NCBI GenBank assembly: GCA_963575745.1
Contig: CAUYUJ010000769.1
Span: 524,001 to 588,000, forward strand
DNA: 64,000 bases
Direction of reading: 5' to 3'
Source of the DNA: Prorocentrum cordatum
Taxonomy: Eukaryota; Sar; Dinophyceae; Prorocentrales; Prorocentraceae
Numbering within the stretch: position 1 is the stretch's first letter; each line of letters begins with the position of its first letter. The translations under genes were made by a program, and so were the position numbers. Below are positions 9,961 through 20,422 of the stretch, in pieces. The notes below the pieces were generated by a model. It made no database searches and was not told the DNA's origin. It saw only the letters and a program-made list of their open reading frames with translations.

Positions 9961-11310
9961 GTGAATACGGGATGACCAACCAAAAAAGGAAAAAAGGAAG
10001 TACACGATAAGACAGGAAAGCCACACTGGTGCTGCGCGCCCTCCTCGGAGGGGCGCGCGCCCAAGGCGCCCGACCCGAGCATGCAGCACAACACTCTTGT
10101 GGTGTATCGTTTCCCTGAGCGGTACGGCCATTCAGTCGGGCTGCTGACATGAGGAACGCGACATAAGGAACGAAGCCCCTCTGCGGCTTCGTTCCTTATT
10201 ATTCCTTGTTCAAGAGCACGGAAGATTAATATTCCTTATTATTCCTTATTCCTTATTCCTTGTTCCTGTGGACAATAATCGTTCAAGCGTGGAACGGCCC
10301 CTTAATATTCAAACGAAAGGGTGCACGAGAGGGGCTGGAGGAACAGCCGCGGCAGGACGTCAGGGACATCGAGCCCCCTTCCGGATCCCGACTGCTCCTG
10401 GTTTCCGCGTCTTGGCTGTAACCGCGCCCGCCACGAAGCCCACACCACAAGCTTCCTCGGAGCGCGCACCGCCCCTTCGGGGGGGGCGACGCACACCTCA
10501 TCCGTGTGTTGGGGTGCTGCCGAGGCGAGGCTGCCTCCAGAAGTCGTATCTCAGGGCTCGACCAACACGGTGCTGCTCGTTCTCGCTATGTTTTCGGGTC
10601 CCCTCGTTCGGTCTTCGTTCCGCCTTCCAAACTAAGCTTTTCGTTTTGCCTTCGTGTTGGATTCGTCTTCGTGTTGTTTTCGTGCCCCCTCGCTGCAAAA
10701 CGAAGTCAAACCGACAACGGCCCACGAAATCGCCAAAACACCCCTGAGGTGGAGCCCTGCTGCATCTGGCCCCCCCTCTGCAGATCCCCCGCGGGCCCCG
10801 CAAGCCGCAGGCGCGGCAGGGCCGCCACCGCTCCTCCTGGCCTCCCGCCACGCGTCCATGTCATACTTTTGCCTTCTTGGGGAGACGGCCCAAGAGCGTC
10901 CGTCCTGGGCGCGCGCGCGAAGGCCCCGAATGGCGGAGGTCTCGCATCGCAGACCTCTCTTCGCCGATGGACGGTGCGCAGGCCAGCGCCAAACATATCC
11001 CTATCCCCGCGGTGGTCAGGCCCTGGGGGGCCGCTGACCACAGAGGGCATGTTCTTGTCGCGCGCGGTGCCCCCCCAGTGCGGCTGGTGCCACTCGCGCG
11101 CGCTAACGCACGCAGCGCTGAATAGCACCCTTCTGCTTGCGATGGATCAACCTGTCCAGGATGGGAGCGCCAGATGAGACACGATCCTGGGTACGTCGCG
11201 CCCGAAATCGCCATCGGCCTCTCACACCCCTCGCCCGACGAACACATCGGCAAGGCTATGTCACTATGTCAGGACGCCCAGCGCCCATAGAGCTCCGCCA
11301 GGCCGAAATC
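9961..11310. repeat. Gene-free, dispersed repeat related to 2.2-2.4 kb
   Basis: 10128-10440 resembles 2225-2400 (GTCGGGCTGCTGACA, AAGGAACG pairs, GGGTGCACGAGAGGGGCT, CGTCTTGGCTGTA). 10190-10265 is a string of TTATTCCTT units, the complement of the AAGGAA motif, so this part can fold back. An AACATATCCCTATCCC motif at about 10997 also marks hairpin ends at 35346 and 35517. No gene is supported. Confidence 0.5.
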
Positions 11311-11457
11311 CTCAGGGATAGCATTCTTGGGGATCTGTTTTTTTCGAGCGACCTCTCGAACATCAGGTTATCCCTGAGATTGCGTGGCAGTCTTCGGGAT
11401 ACCTGATCTTCGAGAGGTCACTCGAAAAACATATCCACAAAAACACTTATCCCTAAG
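11311..11457. mobile_element. Hairpin element family D, 147 bp
   Basis: Left arm from CTCAGGGATAGC through TTTTTCGAGCGACCTCTCGA to ATCAGGTTATCCC; the right arm is its imperfect reverse complement (GGGATACCTGATC ... CCTAAG). Arms exceed 60 nt with scattered mismatches and short gaps. No coding capacity; looks like a MITE. Confidence 0.75.
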
Positions 11458-12205
11458 ATCGCCGACTGGCGCGCTGGGAGGGGGGGCCCTGTGGGGAGAC
11501 GCCAGCGTTCGAATCCCCCTTCGAGGCAGTGTCGCCCCTGAATCCCGCGGCACGCCCCATGGCGCGACATTCCCTGGCGCATCAGAGAACTCGTTCATCA
11601 AGCCGCTGGTACGCGCGCAATGCGCGCGCATATAGTTCATGGGGCACCGCGTAGTGCCTCGACATCGCGCGCAACATCCAGCGCGCGCAAGCGAGCCATC
11701 TATGCCACGAGCCGCAGTCATAAACGCACGCACCCTCGGAAGGGCGAAAGAGGACCGTTTGTATCGGGATCTTGCCAGGCCTGGGGGCGGCGGGTGAGGA
11801 TGGACGAGGCAGATTGGATGAATCAGGGCGCCTAGGCTAAGAAACAACTCCGTGAAGGTCTACATCAATATAACCAAAGGCGATGAAACCCATCTGCTGA
11901 GCCATCGAACCGGATCAAGCGGGATTGCGCCTGGGATCAAGCCGGATTAAGCCATACTAGGCCGGATTAGGCGGCCCTGAATCGGAGTAGGCTAGTTTTC
12001 GACCCGGGATATGCCAGCGCGGACTCAGACTTTCACCTCCCAGGAGTTGCATCCTAACCTGGGGAGGGGATGAGAGATGATGAGCGAAGGGTGGAGGTCT
12101 GCGGGTGGCTTTGACCTGGAAGCCGCAGAAGCCACGCGCCCCACTGCGGCTGTCCCATGCGGTCCTTCGCCCACCATCGGCGAACAGCGCTCGGCTCCCA
12201 GTGTC
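11458..12205. other. Gene-free interval with one dispersed repeat
   Basis: 11984-12065 (GTTTTCGACCCGGGATATGCC and GGAGTTGCATCCTAAC) is a diverged copy of 57968-58045. The GATTAAGCCxxACTAGGCCGGA phrasing before it also has an echo at about 57885-57960. Otherwise nothing recognised. Confidence 0.5.
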
Positions 12206-12361
12206 AAGTCGGGCCTGCCCCCCTACAGGGGAATTTTCGACGAAACATTAAAGATACTCGAACAAATACTCAAAAAATGTTCCAAAATAGTCAAAAAATA
12301 GTCCCCATCGTGTTCTTTACTATTTTCGAATACTCCCTCTGTAAAGGGACAGGCCCGCCTT
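12206..12361. mobile_element. Hairpin element family E, copy 1
   Basis: Ends in inverted repeats built on AAGTCGGGCCTGCCCC and CTACAGGGGAAT / complement near 12335-12361. The interior is AT-rich (AAAAATG, AAAATAGTC), unlike the GC-rich surroundings. Related copies: 32795-32978 and 42013-42348. Confidence 0.8.
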
Positions 12362-12811
12362 AATCCCAGTGGCGAAGGCGCTGCGAGAAACGCTGCGCCC
12401 ATTGCGCTTTTGCCCGCTGTGCGACGACGGCGACCGGCTCCACACTTTCCGACCTGCCGGTGGGCTTGTTTTCCACTACCACCTCCATAAGTAGGAGGGG
12501 GAGGGGGTCCTCCTCCTCCTCCTCCTCCTCCTCTTCTTCCTCTTCTTCTTCGTCCTCCTCATCCTCCGCCTCCTTCCCCCCTCCAACTTATGGTGGTGGT
12601 GGTGGAGAGCAAGCCCATCAACCTGCGGCGGGCATCAGCGCCCGGAGTGCAGCGAAACACACCGGAGGTGAAACCGCACGAGTGGCGTCCGGGCGGGGCG
12701 CACAGGGCGTGCTGTCGTGACGGCCCGGCGCTGCGCAGTGGCAGGCCTCTCGGCGCTCCGTGCCCAGATCCTGCGAAGCGATGCGATCTTCGCGGAAATG
12801 CGCATCCTCTC
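12362..12811. repeat. 3' flank of the DUF3500 gene with pyrimidine tract
   Basis: A (TCC/TTC)n tract at about 12500-12580. No further gene seen. Any 3' UTR of the minus-strand gene would lie here. Confidence 0.5.
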
Positions 12812-14774
12812 TCACACCCGGGCAACCCAGATGATGGCAAGAAGTGCGAAGAGCGACTCGAAGGCCTGCGTCCACGCGCGGGCCGCAGCGCCCACCGTCT
12901 GGACATTCCCCTGGCCACCGTCTCCGCAGAGGCCGCTGTGGCAGTCGTGGTGGTGGTCGCCGCCCAGCCTCCGGTCGTGGCCCTCGTGCATGTGCGTCTC
13001 CAGCGGGTCCAGATGCCAGGCGTTGCGAAGGTCGCGCATCATCGTGTGGACGTGGTTCGCCTTCATGCGCATGTCGCCCGCGTTGAACTCCACCGACCAC
13101 TCGTTCGTTTGGAAGAGCTCGACAATGAGATCCCCGACGAGAACAAAACAGCCCCACACAGAGTAAGGATCGTCCGTGGGCCCGCCGGCCCACGCGAGAG
13201 TCACGCGCCCGCCGCCGTCCGCGAGCGCATTGTTGACGCGCGAGGAGTACAGCACGCCCACCTCTGACGACAGCAGGCCCGAGTACGACGAGAAGGCCTT
13301 CAGGAGGTGCCACTTCGCCTCCATGCTCAGAGCCGTCGTCTCCAGCTCTATGTGCGGCAGCCCCTCGAGGGACTCCTCCACGTGGTCCTGCGTCAGGTTT
13401 GCGGTCATGGACGCGAGGAACTGGAACTCGTTCGGCAGCGTCTTCTTGAACGGCGCTGTCTGCGGCACGTAGGAGGGATCGATCAGGGACGCGCCCTGCT
13501 GCTCTGGAGTGAGCAGCTGGAAGAACGAGCGCAGGTGGCGGGTCAGGTGGAACAGGAGCAGCTGAGACTCCACCCACTTTGAGTGCAGCTGGAAGCCCGA
13601 CATCTCCAGCCCGCCAATGGAGCCGCTGGCAGCGTCTGTAATTGGTGGCGACGCCATGGGAAACGCACCCAGCATCAGCGGCGTGGCGGTGACTCTTGGC
13701 ACCCCGTCGGCGTCGTAGGTGACGACCATGTTGGCCGAGAGGTGGTGGCCTTCGAAGCGGAAGCCAAACGCCTGGCCGACGGCGAAGCTCGCCGGATCCT
13801 CGAGGAAGAGGGAGAAGCTGAAGTCGCAGAACTGCCGCAGGCGGCCCTCCCAGCCCGGCGTGGAGCCCCAGTGCCAAGCGACGTGGGCCGTCTCGTTGAA
13901 GCGGTCCGCGCCGTACTCGGGCCAATCTGACCCAGGGTCCGACGGCCTCGCGCCCGCCACCGCAAAGTAGCTGCAGTTCGAGATGTCGACGCCCGCGACC
14001 GCGGCGGCGTCCCAGATGTCGGAGTTCTCCGGCAGGAAGGCGCCGCCCTGCAGGGCCGCGTAGATCTGCTCTGCCTTGTCGTGGCACTCGGACGTCACGA
14101 GCTCCTCGAGCTCGCCGATGACCTGGTGCCTGTTCATGACGGCCATGAGGGTCTGGTAGCCTCCGGGGGAGAAGGCCTCGGTCAGCACGTACTGGGTCTG
14201 CAGCTTCTGCGTGTAGCTCATATCGCAGAGCGCGGGGCCGTGCGGCGTGCACCACGCGAAGATCGCGCAGAAGGTCAGGTTCTCCCACTTGTTGCCTTCG
14301 TACTGCAGCGCCGAGATCCGCTCCTCTCCGTCGAGCGGGTGCACCAGCCTCTCCAGCAGCTCCGGGGAGCCCTGGAACTCGGCCAGCAGGGCCACGATGC
14401 TCGCCTGGGAGACGAACCGACGCCGTACAGACATGAATGCTTTCGGAGGCCCGCGCGGCTGTCTGGGACCGGCGCTGAGCCCCCCTCCGAGGCGCCCAGC
14501 GCCGATCCAAGAGAACGTCTGCGCGGACCTCCGCAGATATTCTGTGTTTGCAGTTTGCCCGTCTCCGTATCGCCGCGAGCCCGTCGGCCCACATCTTCAG
14601 GCCGAAGGACTGCGTCACGGCCGCGGCCGGGGCCGGGGCCGGCGCGTCCTCCGTGCAGCAGCCCTCGCTCCTGTAGTCCTCCGCCAGTGCCTCGCACGTG
14701 GCGGTGCCGCCGCCCAGCACGCGGCACACGGCGCAGACCGCGAGCGCGACCAGGCCCCGCGCCAGCGACCGCAT
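12812..14774 (-). CDS. DUF3500-family protein with signal peptide, two exons
   Basis: Proposed model: exon 1 14774-14559, intron 14558-14405, exon 2 14404-12812, about 602 residues. Exon 1 begins MRSLARGLVALAVCAVC, a good secretory signal, followed by a short cysteine-containing stretch. Exon 2 carries the DUF3500 hallmarks: LTEAFSPGGYQTLMAVM (about 145-162), FGFRFEGHHLSANMVVTYD (about 285-303), ATPLMLGAFP, and near the C-terminus RVTLAWAGG and ANHVHTMMRDLRNAWH (about 525-540). A histidine-rich stretch (HMHEGHDRRLGGDHHHDCH) could bind metal, and the last 20 residues are hydrophobic (LFALLAIIWVA), suggesting a membrane anchor. The family has no established reaction known to me. Strong GC3 bias supports real coding. 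Alternative: a shorter, single-exon form starting at ATG 14434 (540 residues) lacking the signal peptide. Confidence 0.8.
14405..14558 (-). other. Predicted GC-AG intron of the DUF3500 gene
   Basis: Splitting at CGG|GCAAAC and CTCCCAG|GCGAGC joins the signal-peptide frame to the DUF3500 frame in phase 0 with no lost codons. GC 5' splice sites are common in dinoflagellates. 154 bp long; 90 bp of it is a hairpin element (family B, 14444-14533). Splicing is inferred, not observed. Confidence 0.6.
14444..14533. mobile_element. Hairpin element family B inside the intron
   Basis: Read on the minus strand: GGAGGTCCGCGCAGACG, TTGGATCGGCGCTGGGCGCC, a short centre, then the imperfect inverse (CAGCGCCGGTCCCAGACAG, GCGCGGGCCTCCG). 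Same family as 33245-33375, 41452-41582 and 44415-44548, but about 40 bp shorter in the middle. Confidence 0.8.
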
Positions 14775-15810
14775 CGCGAGAGAGTGTCTCCGCGGGCCCT
14801 CGGCCGATGCGAGCTCAGACTCGGGGCGCCAGGGCTCTGCCAACGCTCCCACTGACTGGAAGGGGGCTGCGGCTGCAGTACGGACTCTCCTTCCTCGGGC
14901 GAGAGTGGGATGACCCAAACGAGCGGTGAAGAGAAGGACCCCAAAAGGACCCTTTAGGGCCCCTTTTGGGCACCGACTGGGTCCAAACGGCCCCTTCAGG
15001 GCCTTTCTCTTCACCCGCAATTTGGTCGGGGATCTTCTGACCCGGGTCAATCCTAACCTGGGTCAGTCAGGGCTTGTGCAGAATCCTGCAAGATATTGCA
15101 GGATCCTGCAGGATCCTGCACGCAAGCCCGAGTCAATGCGCCCCTGGCTGACCTCCGTTTGCACTGACCCCCGTCTCTTGAGCCCCGATTTGGGTCACCC
15201 CCCCTTGCCACACGCCTGGCTCCCTCTGGCTCCGCCACCCTCCGCCACCTCAGCCCTGCCCGTGCGCGTCGTCTCCCCCCTGCGCCCCGTCGACACTCGA
15301 GGACACGGCCTGGGAAACGCAAGGACCGACCCGAACAGCAGTGCGTCACCCACCGTCGATCCACGCCCTGTCGATCCACGCCCCTCGCCCCTCGAGCCTC
15401 GCTCCTCGACGACCGATCACCAAGAGGAAAACAGTTTCGAGGAACACCGGGGCCGCCCCGAACCGCAACGCGTTGCGGTGCGGCCCCATCGCGAGGATGC
15501 GCGGTGAGGATCACTGCCCAAAGGGGAGACCCCGAGGGCGAGGAGAGGCCACGAGGTTCGGCGGGCCCCGCGCGCGTGCTGCAAGGGGGGGGGGGAGGCC
15601 GACGGGCGCTCGGGCCCGATGCGCGGCAAGGATGCGAATGCGCGGCCCGATGCGCGGCCTTGAGCAGAAAGATACGCATGCGCGGCAAGGATGCGCGGCC
15701 GTTGGACGCCCACACCGAGGCCGAAGTTGGAAGCCAGCGGCCCCTGACCAGTGAAGGTCCAGGATGGGCTGGGCGTAGAAGAGGCACCTGGGTACGACTG
15801 CAACCGTGGT
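14775..15810. other. Upstream region of the DUF3500 gene; no further gene
   Basis: Holds hairpin element family M at 14922-15018, then small nested palindromes (GACCCGGGTCAATCCTAACC/TGGGTC at ~15037-15065; repeated GCAGGATCCTGC at ~15095-15122). About 15580-15700 repeats ATGCGCGGC phrases. No protein supported. Confidence 0.5.
14922..15018. mobile_element. Hairpin element family M, 97 bp
   Basis: Arms GCGGTGAAGAGAAGGACCCC and, inverted, GGGCCTTTCTCTTCACCCGC, about 30 nt each with a few mismatches. It lies about 150 bp upstream of the DUF3500 start codon. Confidence 0.75.
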
Positions 15811-16712
15811 TTCATTCCCGACCATCCTGTGGTGTTGTGTCCGCGTTTTGAAATGACAGCGCGCCGCATCCCTCTCCTCCTCCTCTCCTCCTCCTCTCCT
15901 CCTCCTCCTCCCCCTCCTGCTGCCGCTCCTCCCGCTTCTCTCTCCGTCTATTCCTGCCTCTGGTCTCCGCATCAGGCAGCCTGTTCGGCACACCCCACAT
16001 GCTTCGTGGCCCCACAAGGAGATCCACCCAAGGCCCAAAGGCTGCCGCCCACATGCGTCACCACACCCTTCACACGCTTTGTGGCCCTATGGGGAGCTCC
16101 ACCCAAAGCCCACATGGTACCGCCCGCATGCGTCACCGCCACCCATTTCGGTACACCCTTCACACGCTTCGTGGCCCCATCAATGATTCTGTCCGCATGC
16201 GCCCCCGCCGCTCATTTCGACACGCCCCTCGCACGTGTCGTGGCCCTATAGGGAGCTCCACCCAAAGCGCCAATGGCGCCGTTCGCATGCGTCCCCGCCA
16301 CACATGTCGGTACACCTCTCACCCGGGCCCCACAAGGAGCTCCACCCAGAGTCCCACGTGGCGCTCGTTGCATGCGTCCCCGCCACCCATGTCGGCACAC
16401 CCCTCGCACGTTTCGCGGCCCCAAAAGGAGCTTCACCGAAGGCTTAAGCGGCACCCTCCGCACGCGTCCCCGCCACCAATCACGGCGTAGTGCCCCCGTG
16501 GGGAGTTCGGAGCTCCACCGAAGGCTCCGGTGGCGTCGTTCGCATGCGTCCCCGCCACCTATTTCGGCACACCCCTCAGACGGCTAATGGCCCAATAGGG
16601 AGCTCCATCTAATGTCCCAGTGCCGTCGTTCGCATGCGTTCCCTCCCCCCTCGCATGTTTCCCACGCTTCGTGGCCCCACAAGCAGCTCCACACAAGGCC
16701 CCATGAGGAGAC
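15811..16712 (-). repeat. Composite satellite block, inverted relative to 739-1876
   Basis: On the minus strand the order is ~91-bp satellite (16712-15985), GGAGACCAGAGGCAGGAAT transition, purine tract, then the CCAACACCACAGGATGG module (15872-15811). This is the same order as the plus-strand block at 797-1876. About eight diverged satellite units are visible. Confidence 0.88.
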
Positions 16713-17247
16713 CCAATGAAGGCGATATTCACAACGAAGGTACTCACAACTGCACATGGTTGGGTCCTTCGCCAGGATCATCCTTTTTGACGGTAGCCTG
16801 GGTAGCCCCAATATGCCCGCACGTATCAACCTGCGCAACCGCCAAGGACAGGTCAATTATCTAGGGGTTGGGTGCGGGCGGGCCCGATATCCTGGGTTAT
16901 CGCGAGACCCTAGCACAAAATCTATCAACATGAACTTCTGGAGGTCCACGCAGATTTCTGAGATCCGAGGGGCTCGGGAGATACGAGAGGACAACGAACA
17001 ACAACAGAAGACTCTATACACAGAACTGCACGAGAAACGGGATGACACCCGGGGCCTGGACAAGTCCTATGTGCAGGCGGGCCACAAACAAGTGGATCGC
17101 GACGCAGGTGGGTGAACACCCCAAGAACTGATCGGATCGCGATCCAACTCTCCCATCCGTGCCTGCACTCCGAGCTTCTTGCCTGTGATACGTGAGTCCT
17201 TGGACGGGTCTGCCGATGATTTTCCACGCTGCCGCCCCGTGCCGCGA
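16713..17247. other. No gene seen
   Basis: About 16936-16970 (GGAGGTCCACGCAGATTTCT) resembles one arm of family B; no matching second arm was found. Nothing else recognised. Confidence 0.4.
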
Positions 17248-17755
17248 GGAGGAGGAGCAGGAGGAGGAGGAGGAGGAGGAGGAGGAGGAGGAGGAGGAGG
17301 AGGATAAGGAGGAGGACGAGGAGGAGGAGGGAGGGAGGGAGGGAGGGAGGGAGGGAGGGAGGGAGGAGGAGGAGGGAGGGAGGGAGGGAGGGAGGGAGGG
17401 AGGAGGAGGAGGAGGAGGAGGAGGAGGAGGAGGCGGAGGAGGCGGAGGAGGCGGAGGAGGACGCGGCGGACGCGGGGCGCCCCCTGCGCTGGGCGGGCCT
17501 GCCGAGACCGCGCCGCGCTGCCGAGACCGTGCCGCCTCGCTGGGCGCTCGCAGGGCGCCCCCGGTGCGCCCGGGGGGGGGGGTCCGCCGAGGCTGCGCGG
17601 CGTGGCCGCGCGTGCCGCCTCGGTGGGCGCTCGCGGGCGCCCTCCTCCTCCTCCCTCCTCCTCCCTCCTCCTCCCCTTCCCGTCCTCCTCCTTCTCTTCC
17701 TCCTCCTCCTCCTCCTCCTCCTCCTCCTCCTCCTCCTCCTCCTCCAAGCTGCTGG
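17248..17755. repeat. Purine tract, GC-rich core, pyrimidine tract
   Basis: A (GGA/GGGA)n tract (17248-17460) faces a (TCC)n tract (17640-17755) across a ~180-bp GC-rich core. The core holds a direct duplication (GTGCCGCCTCGCTGGGCGCT and its near copy at about 17607). The two tracts are complementary and could form a very large hairpin. Confidence 0.8.
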
Positions 17756-17781
17756 GCGGCACGGCGGACACTCTGCACGCA

Positions 17782-17974
17782 CGAGGTGGGCACGGAAAGA
17801 ACGGGCACAATGCCCAACAGCAGTTCCTGTTCATTTTGAACAATACTCGCTGTCCGCGCCGCCGCGGCCTGTGTCCACTTGAGACAGAAGGCCGCCTGTC
17901 CAAGAGTGGCCGCTGTTGGTTTGGGACAACATTTGTTGTTGGGCATTGTACCCATTCTTTCCGTGCCCATCTCG
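17782..17974. mobile_element. Hairpin element family I, 193 bp
   Basis: Arms GAGGTGGGCACGGAAAGAAC, GGGCACAATGCCCAAC and inverse, about 44 nt with few mismatches. Outside it, GCTGCTGGRCGGCACGGCG occurs as a direct repeat on both sides (about 17745 and 17992), an unusually long candidate for a flanking duplication. Confidence 0.75.
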
Positions 17975-18141
17975 GGCTTCCAAAGACACAGGCTGCTGGA
18001 CGGCACGGCGTGGCTGGCACCGCACGGCTGGCACGGCAGGGGCTGCAGCACGCAGCTGCCGCTGCACGGGCTTCACCTCCAGCTCCCACCACGCGCACGA
18101 CACGGCAGCGCAGCCAGCCCCACGTGCCTGACACCTTTCTG
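17975..18141. other. Short spacer, nothing recognised
   Basis: GC-rich, with CTGCTGGACGGCACGGCG near its left end; no gene. Confidence 0.4.
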
Positions 18142-18266
18142 GGCATCGCTCGGACGTCCATTCCCTGTGTTGTTTTCCGTTTCGTGCGTGGTTTTTTCGC
18201 CAAATGATCAAGGATACTCCTCGATGGTTCTCGCCGAGAAAAAATGCACACGTCCGAGCGATGCCA
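18142..18266. mobile_element. Hairpin element family A, full copy
   Basis: Perfect 16-bp terminal inverted repeats GGCATCGCTCGGACGT (18142-18157) and ACGTCCGAGCGATGCC (18250-18265). Interior: TCCATTCCCTGTG, TTTCGTGCGTGGTTTTTTCG, CAAATGATCAAGGAT, CTCCTCGATGGTTCTCGCCG. Confidence 0.92.
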
Positions 18267-18998
18267 GGCTTTTGTTGCACGATCATAGCTCACGCAGCAT
18301 AGCTCACACGACACAGCTTGCGCAGCACGGCTTGCACCGCATGCCTTCCACCTCCACGTTGCAATGGCTCACTCTTTGGGGCCCACGCTGGCTGGCCATG
18401 TTCCTGGATCGGGATGCTATCGATTGACAGCAGCGCGGGCCGCAGGGGGCGCAGCGCGCGGGGTGTCGTGTGCGAGGGCTCTCCAGCGGCCAGGGAGGGG
18501 GACGGGGGGCACTGACCCTCCAGACCTACAGACCTTATTCTGGACTGCTTGGGACCTCGACTGGCATTCGGATGTCGAGGTCCTGGTGCTGTTTTCCGAG
18601 CCCTCCTGACGCACGGGGGAGACAGTGGGGAGCACGTTATAGTACATGTCGGTCTGCTCGAGCAGGTTGTCTGGGTCGCCCACCACACAAGTGCTCCTCA
18701 GAGGGGGAAGCAGAAGAAGCGCGAAAATGGCCGCGCAGAGATCTGCTTATCAGTCGACCGTCAGACACGCCCGACTGCAGACTATCTACTGGGTCTGCAA
18801 CTCTGAGAAGCCAAAACCAAAGAAAACGGAGAGATGAACGAACCGTTATCCCGTTCTCCTCCTATTCCTTCCCTCCTTCTCCCCGTCCGCGTCCCCCACC
18901 CTGCCTAGACCCCACTGGCTCCAGCTCAAACCTTCAACACGGCAACATGACTCTTCACGCTTGCTTCCCCAAACACACGGCGCCATGCGGCCGAGAAC
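18267..18998. other. No gene seen
   Basis: Moderately GC-rich. A GACCTCGA...TCGAGGTC hairpin near 18554-18583 has a relative at about 49193-49220. No supported frame. Confidence 0.4.
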
Positions 18999-20007
18999 GA
19001 CAACACACACACACACCACACACCACACACCACACACCACACACCATACACCACACACCACACACCACACACCACACACCACACACCACACACCACACAC
19101 CACACACCACACACCGCACACCACACACCACACACCACACACCACACACCACACACCACACACCACACACCACACACCACACACCACACCACACCACCCC
19201 CCCCCCACACCCCCCACCCCCCCCCCCCCCCCCCCCCCCCCCCCACCCCCCCACCCCCCCCCCCCCCACACCCCCCCCCCCACACCCCTTTCCCCCCCCA
19301 CCACACACACACACTCACTCACACTCGCACTCACACTCACACTCACACTCACACTCACACTCACACTCACACTCACACTCTCACTCTAACACACACACAC
19401 ACAAACCACACACACCACACACACCACCACACCACACACACCACACACACACACCACACACACCACACACACCACACACACCGCACACACACACACACCA
19501 CACACACACACACGCACACACGCACGCACGCACGCACGCACGCGCACGCGCACGCGCACGCGCACGCGCGCGCACGCGCGCACACGCGCACACGCGCACA
19601 CCGCGCGCACACACGCGCACACACGCGCACACACGCGCACACACGCGCACACACACACACGCGCACACGCGCACACACACGCACACACGCGCACACACGC
19701 GCACACACACGCGCACACACGCGCACACACGCGCACACACGCACACGCACACACGCGCACACACGCGCACACACGCGCACACACGCGCACACACGCGCAC
19801 ACACGCGCACACACGCGCACACGCGCGCACGCGCGCACGCGCACACGCGCACACGCGCACACGCGCACACACGCACACGCGCACACGCGCACACACACGC
19901 ACACACGCACACACGCACACACGCACACACGCACACACGCACACACGCACACACGCACACACGCACACACGCACACACGCACACACGCACACACGCACAC
20001 ACACACA
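18999..20007. repeat. 1-kb A/C simple-sequence tract in blocks
   Basis: Five blocks: ACCACAC 7-mers (to ~19193), C-rich with scattered A (to ~19305), ACTCAC 6-mers (~19310-19385), ACCACAC again (~19390-19500), then ACACGC mixtures to 20007. The plus strand has almost no G or T apart from the CG steps and the ACTCAC block. Frames across it are meaningless. Confidence 0.97.
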
Positions 20008-20296
20008 TTCTAGTCGTTTTGTTTTTCTCACGTGCATGTTTCACGGCATGAACATGTTTGAGTCGCCAGCAAGGGGGAAGGACTGCCCGACGAGGCGGGC
20101 AGAACAACTCATTCCCAGGCCGCCTGGCGGTGCGTCTGGAGCCTCCCAGTCGGGAGGGCACCCGACCAGCCACATGGGTGGGCTCGCACGTCTGGCTTCC
20201 CGTGCCTCAGGCTGCCCGCGCTAACCCTCGACGGTGTGGACCCCCTGCGCCTGAGGCCTCGGTGACCGCTCTCCCCCGCGCCCCTCCCCTCCTCTG
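20008..20296. other. No gene seen
   Basis: Ordinary GC-rich sequence between the A/C tract and a family A element. Confidence 0.4.
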
Positions 20297-20422
20297 GCCA
20301 TCGCTCGGACGTCCATTTCCTGTGTTTTTGTTCGGTTTCGTGCGTGGTTCTTTCGCCAAGTGATCAAGGATGCTCCTCGGTGGTCCTCGCCGAAGGAAAC
20401 ATGCACACGTCCGAGCGATGCC
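20297..20422. mobile_element. Hairpin element family A, full copy
   Basis: Ends GCCATCGCTCGGACGT and ACGTCCGAGCGATGCC; 126 bp; interior very close to the 35604 and 60121 copies. Followed by AAG, as are three other copies, so the true end may include it. Confidence 0.92.

Noticed and set aside
10190-10270. TTATTCCTT string as a promoter or terminator
   Set aside because: It mirrors the nearby AAGGAACG repeat; dinoflagellates have no known signal of this kind.
11505-11520. GTTCGAATCCC, like a tRNA B box
   Set aside because: The flanking bases do not form a T stem, and no acceptor stem or anticodon arm can be drawn.
14275-14944. Other minus-strand frames overlapping exon 1 of the DUF3500 gene
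   Set aside because: Arginine/alanine-rich shadow frames without signal peptide or domain.
18470-20224. 584-codon frame across the A/C tract
   Set aside because: Reflects absence of stop codons in CA-rich sequence; the opposite strand is equally open.
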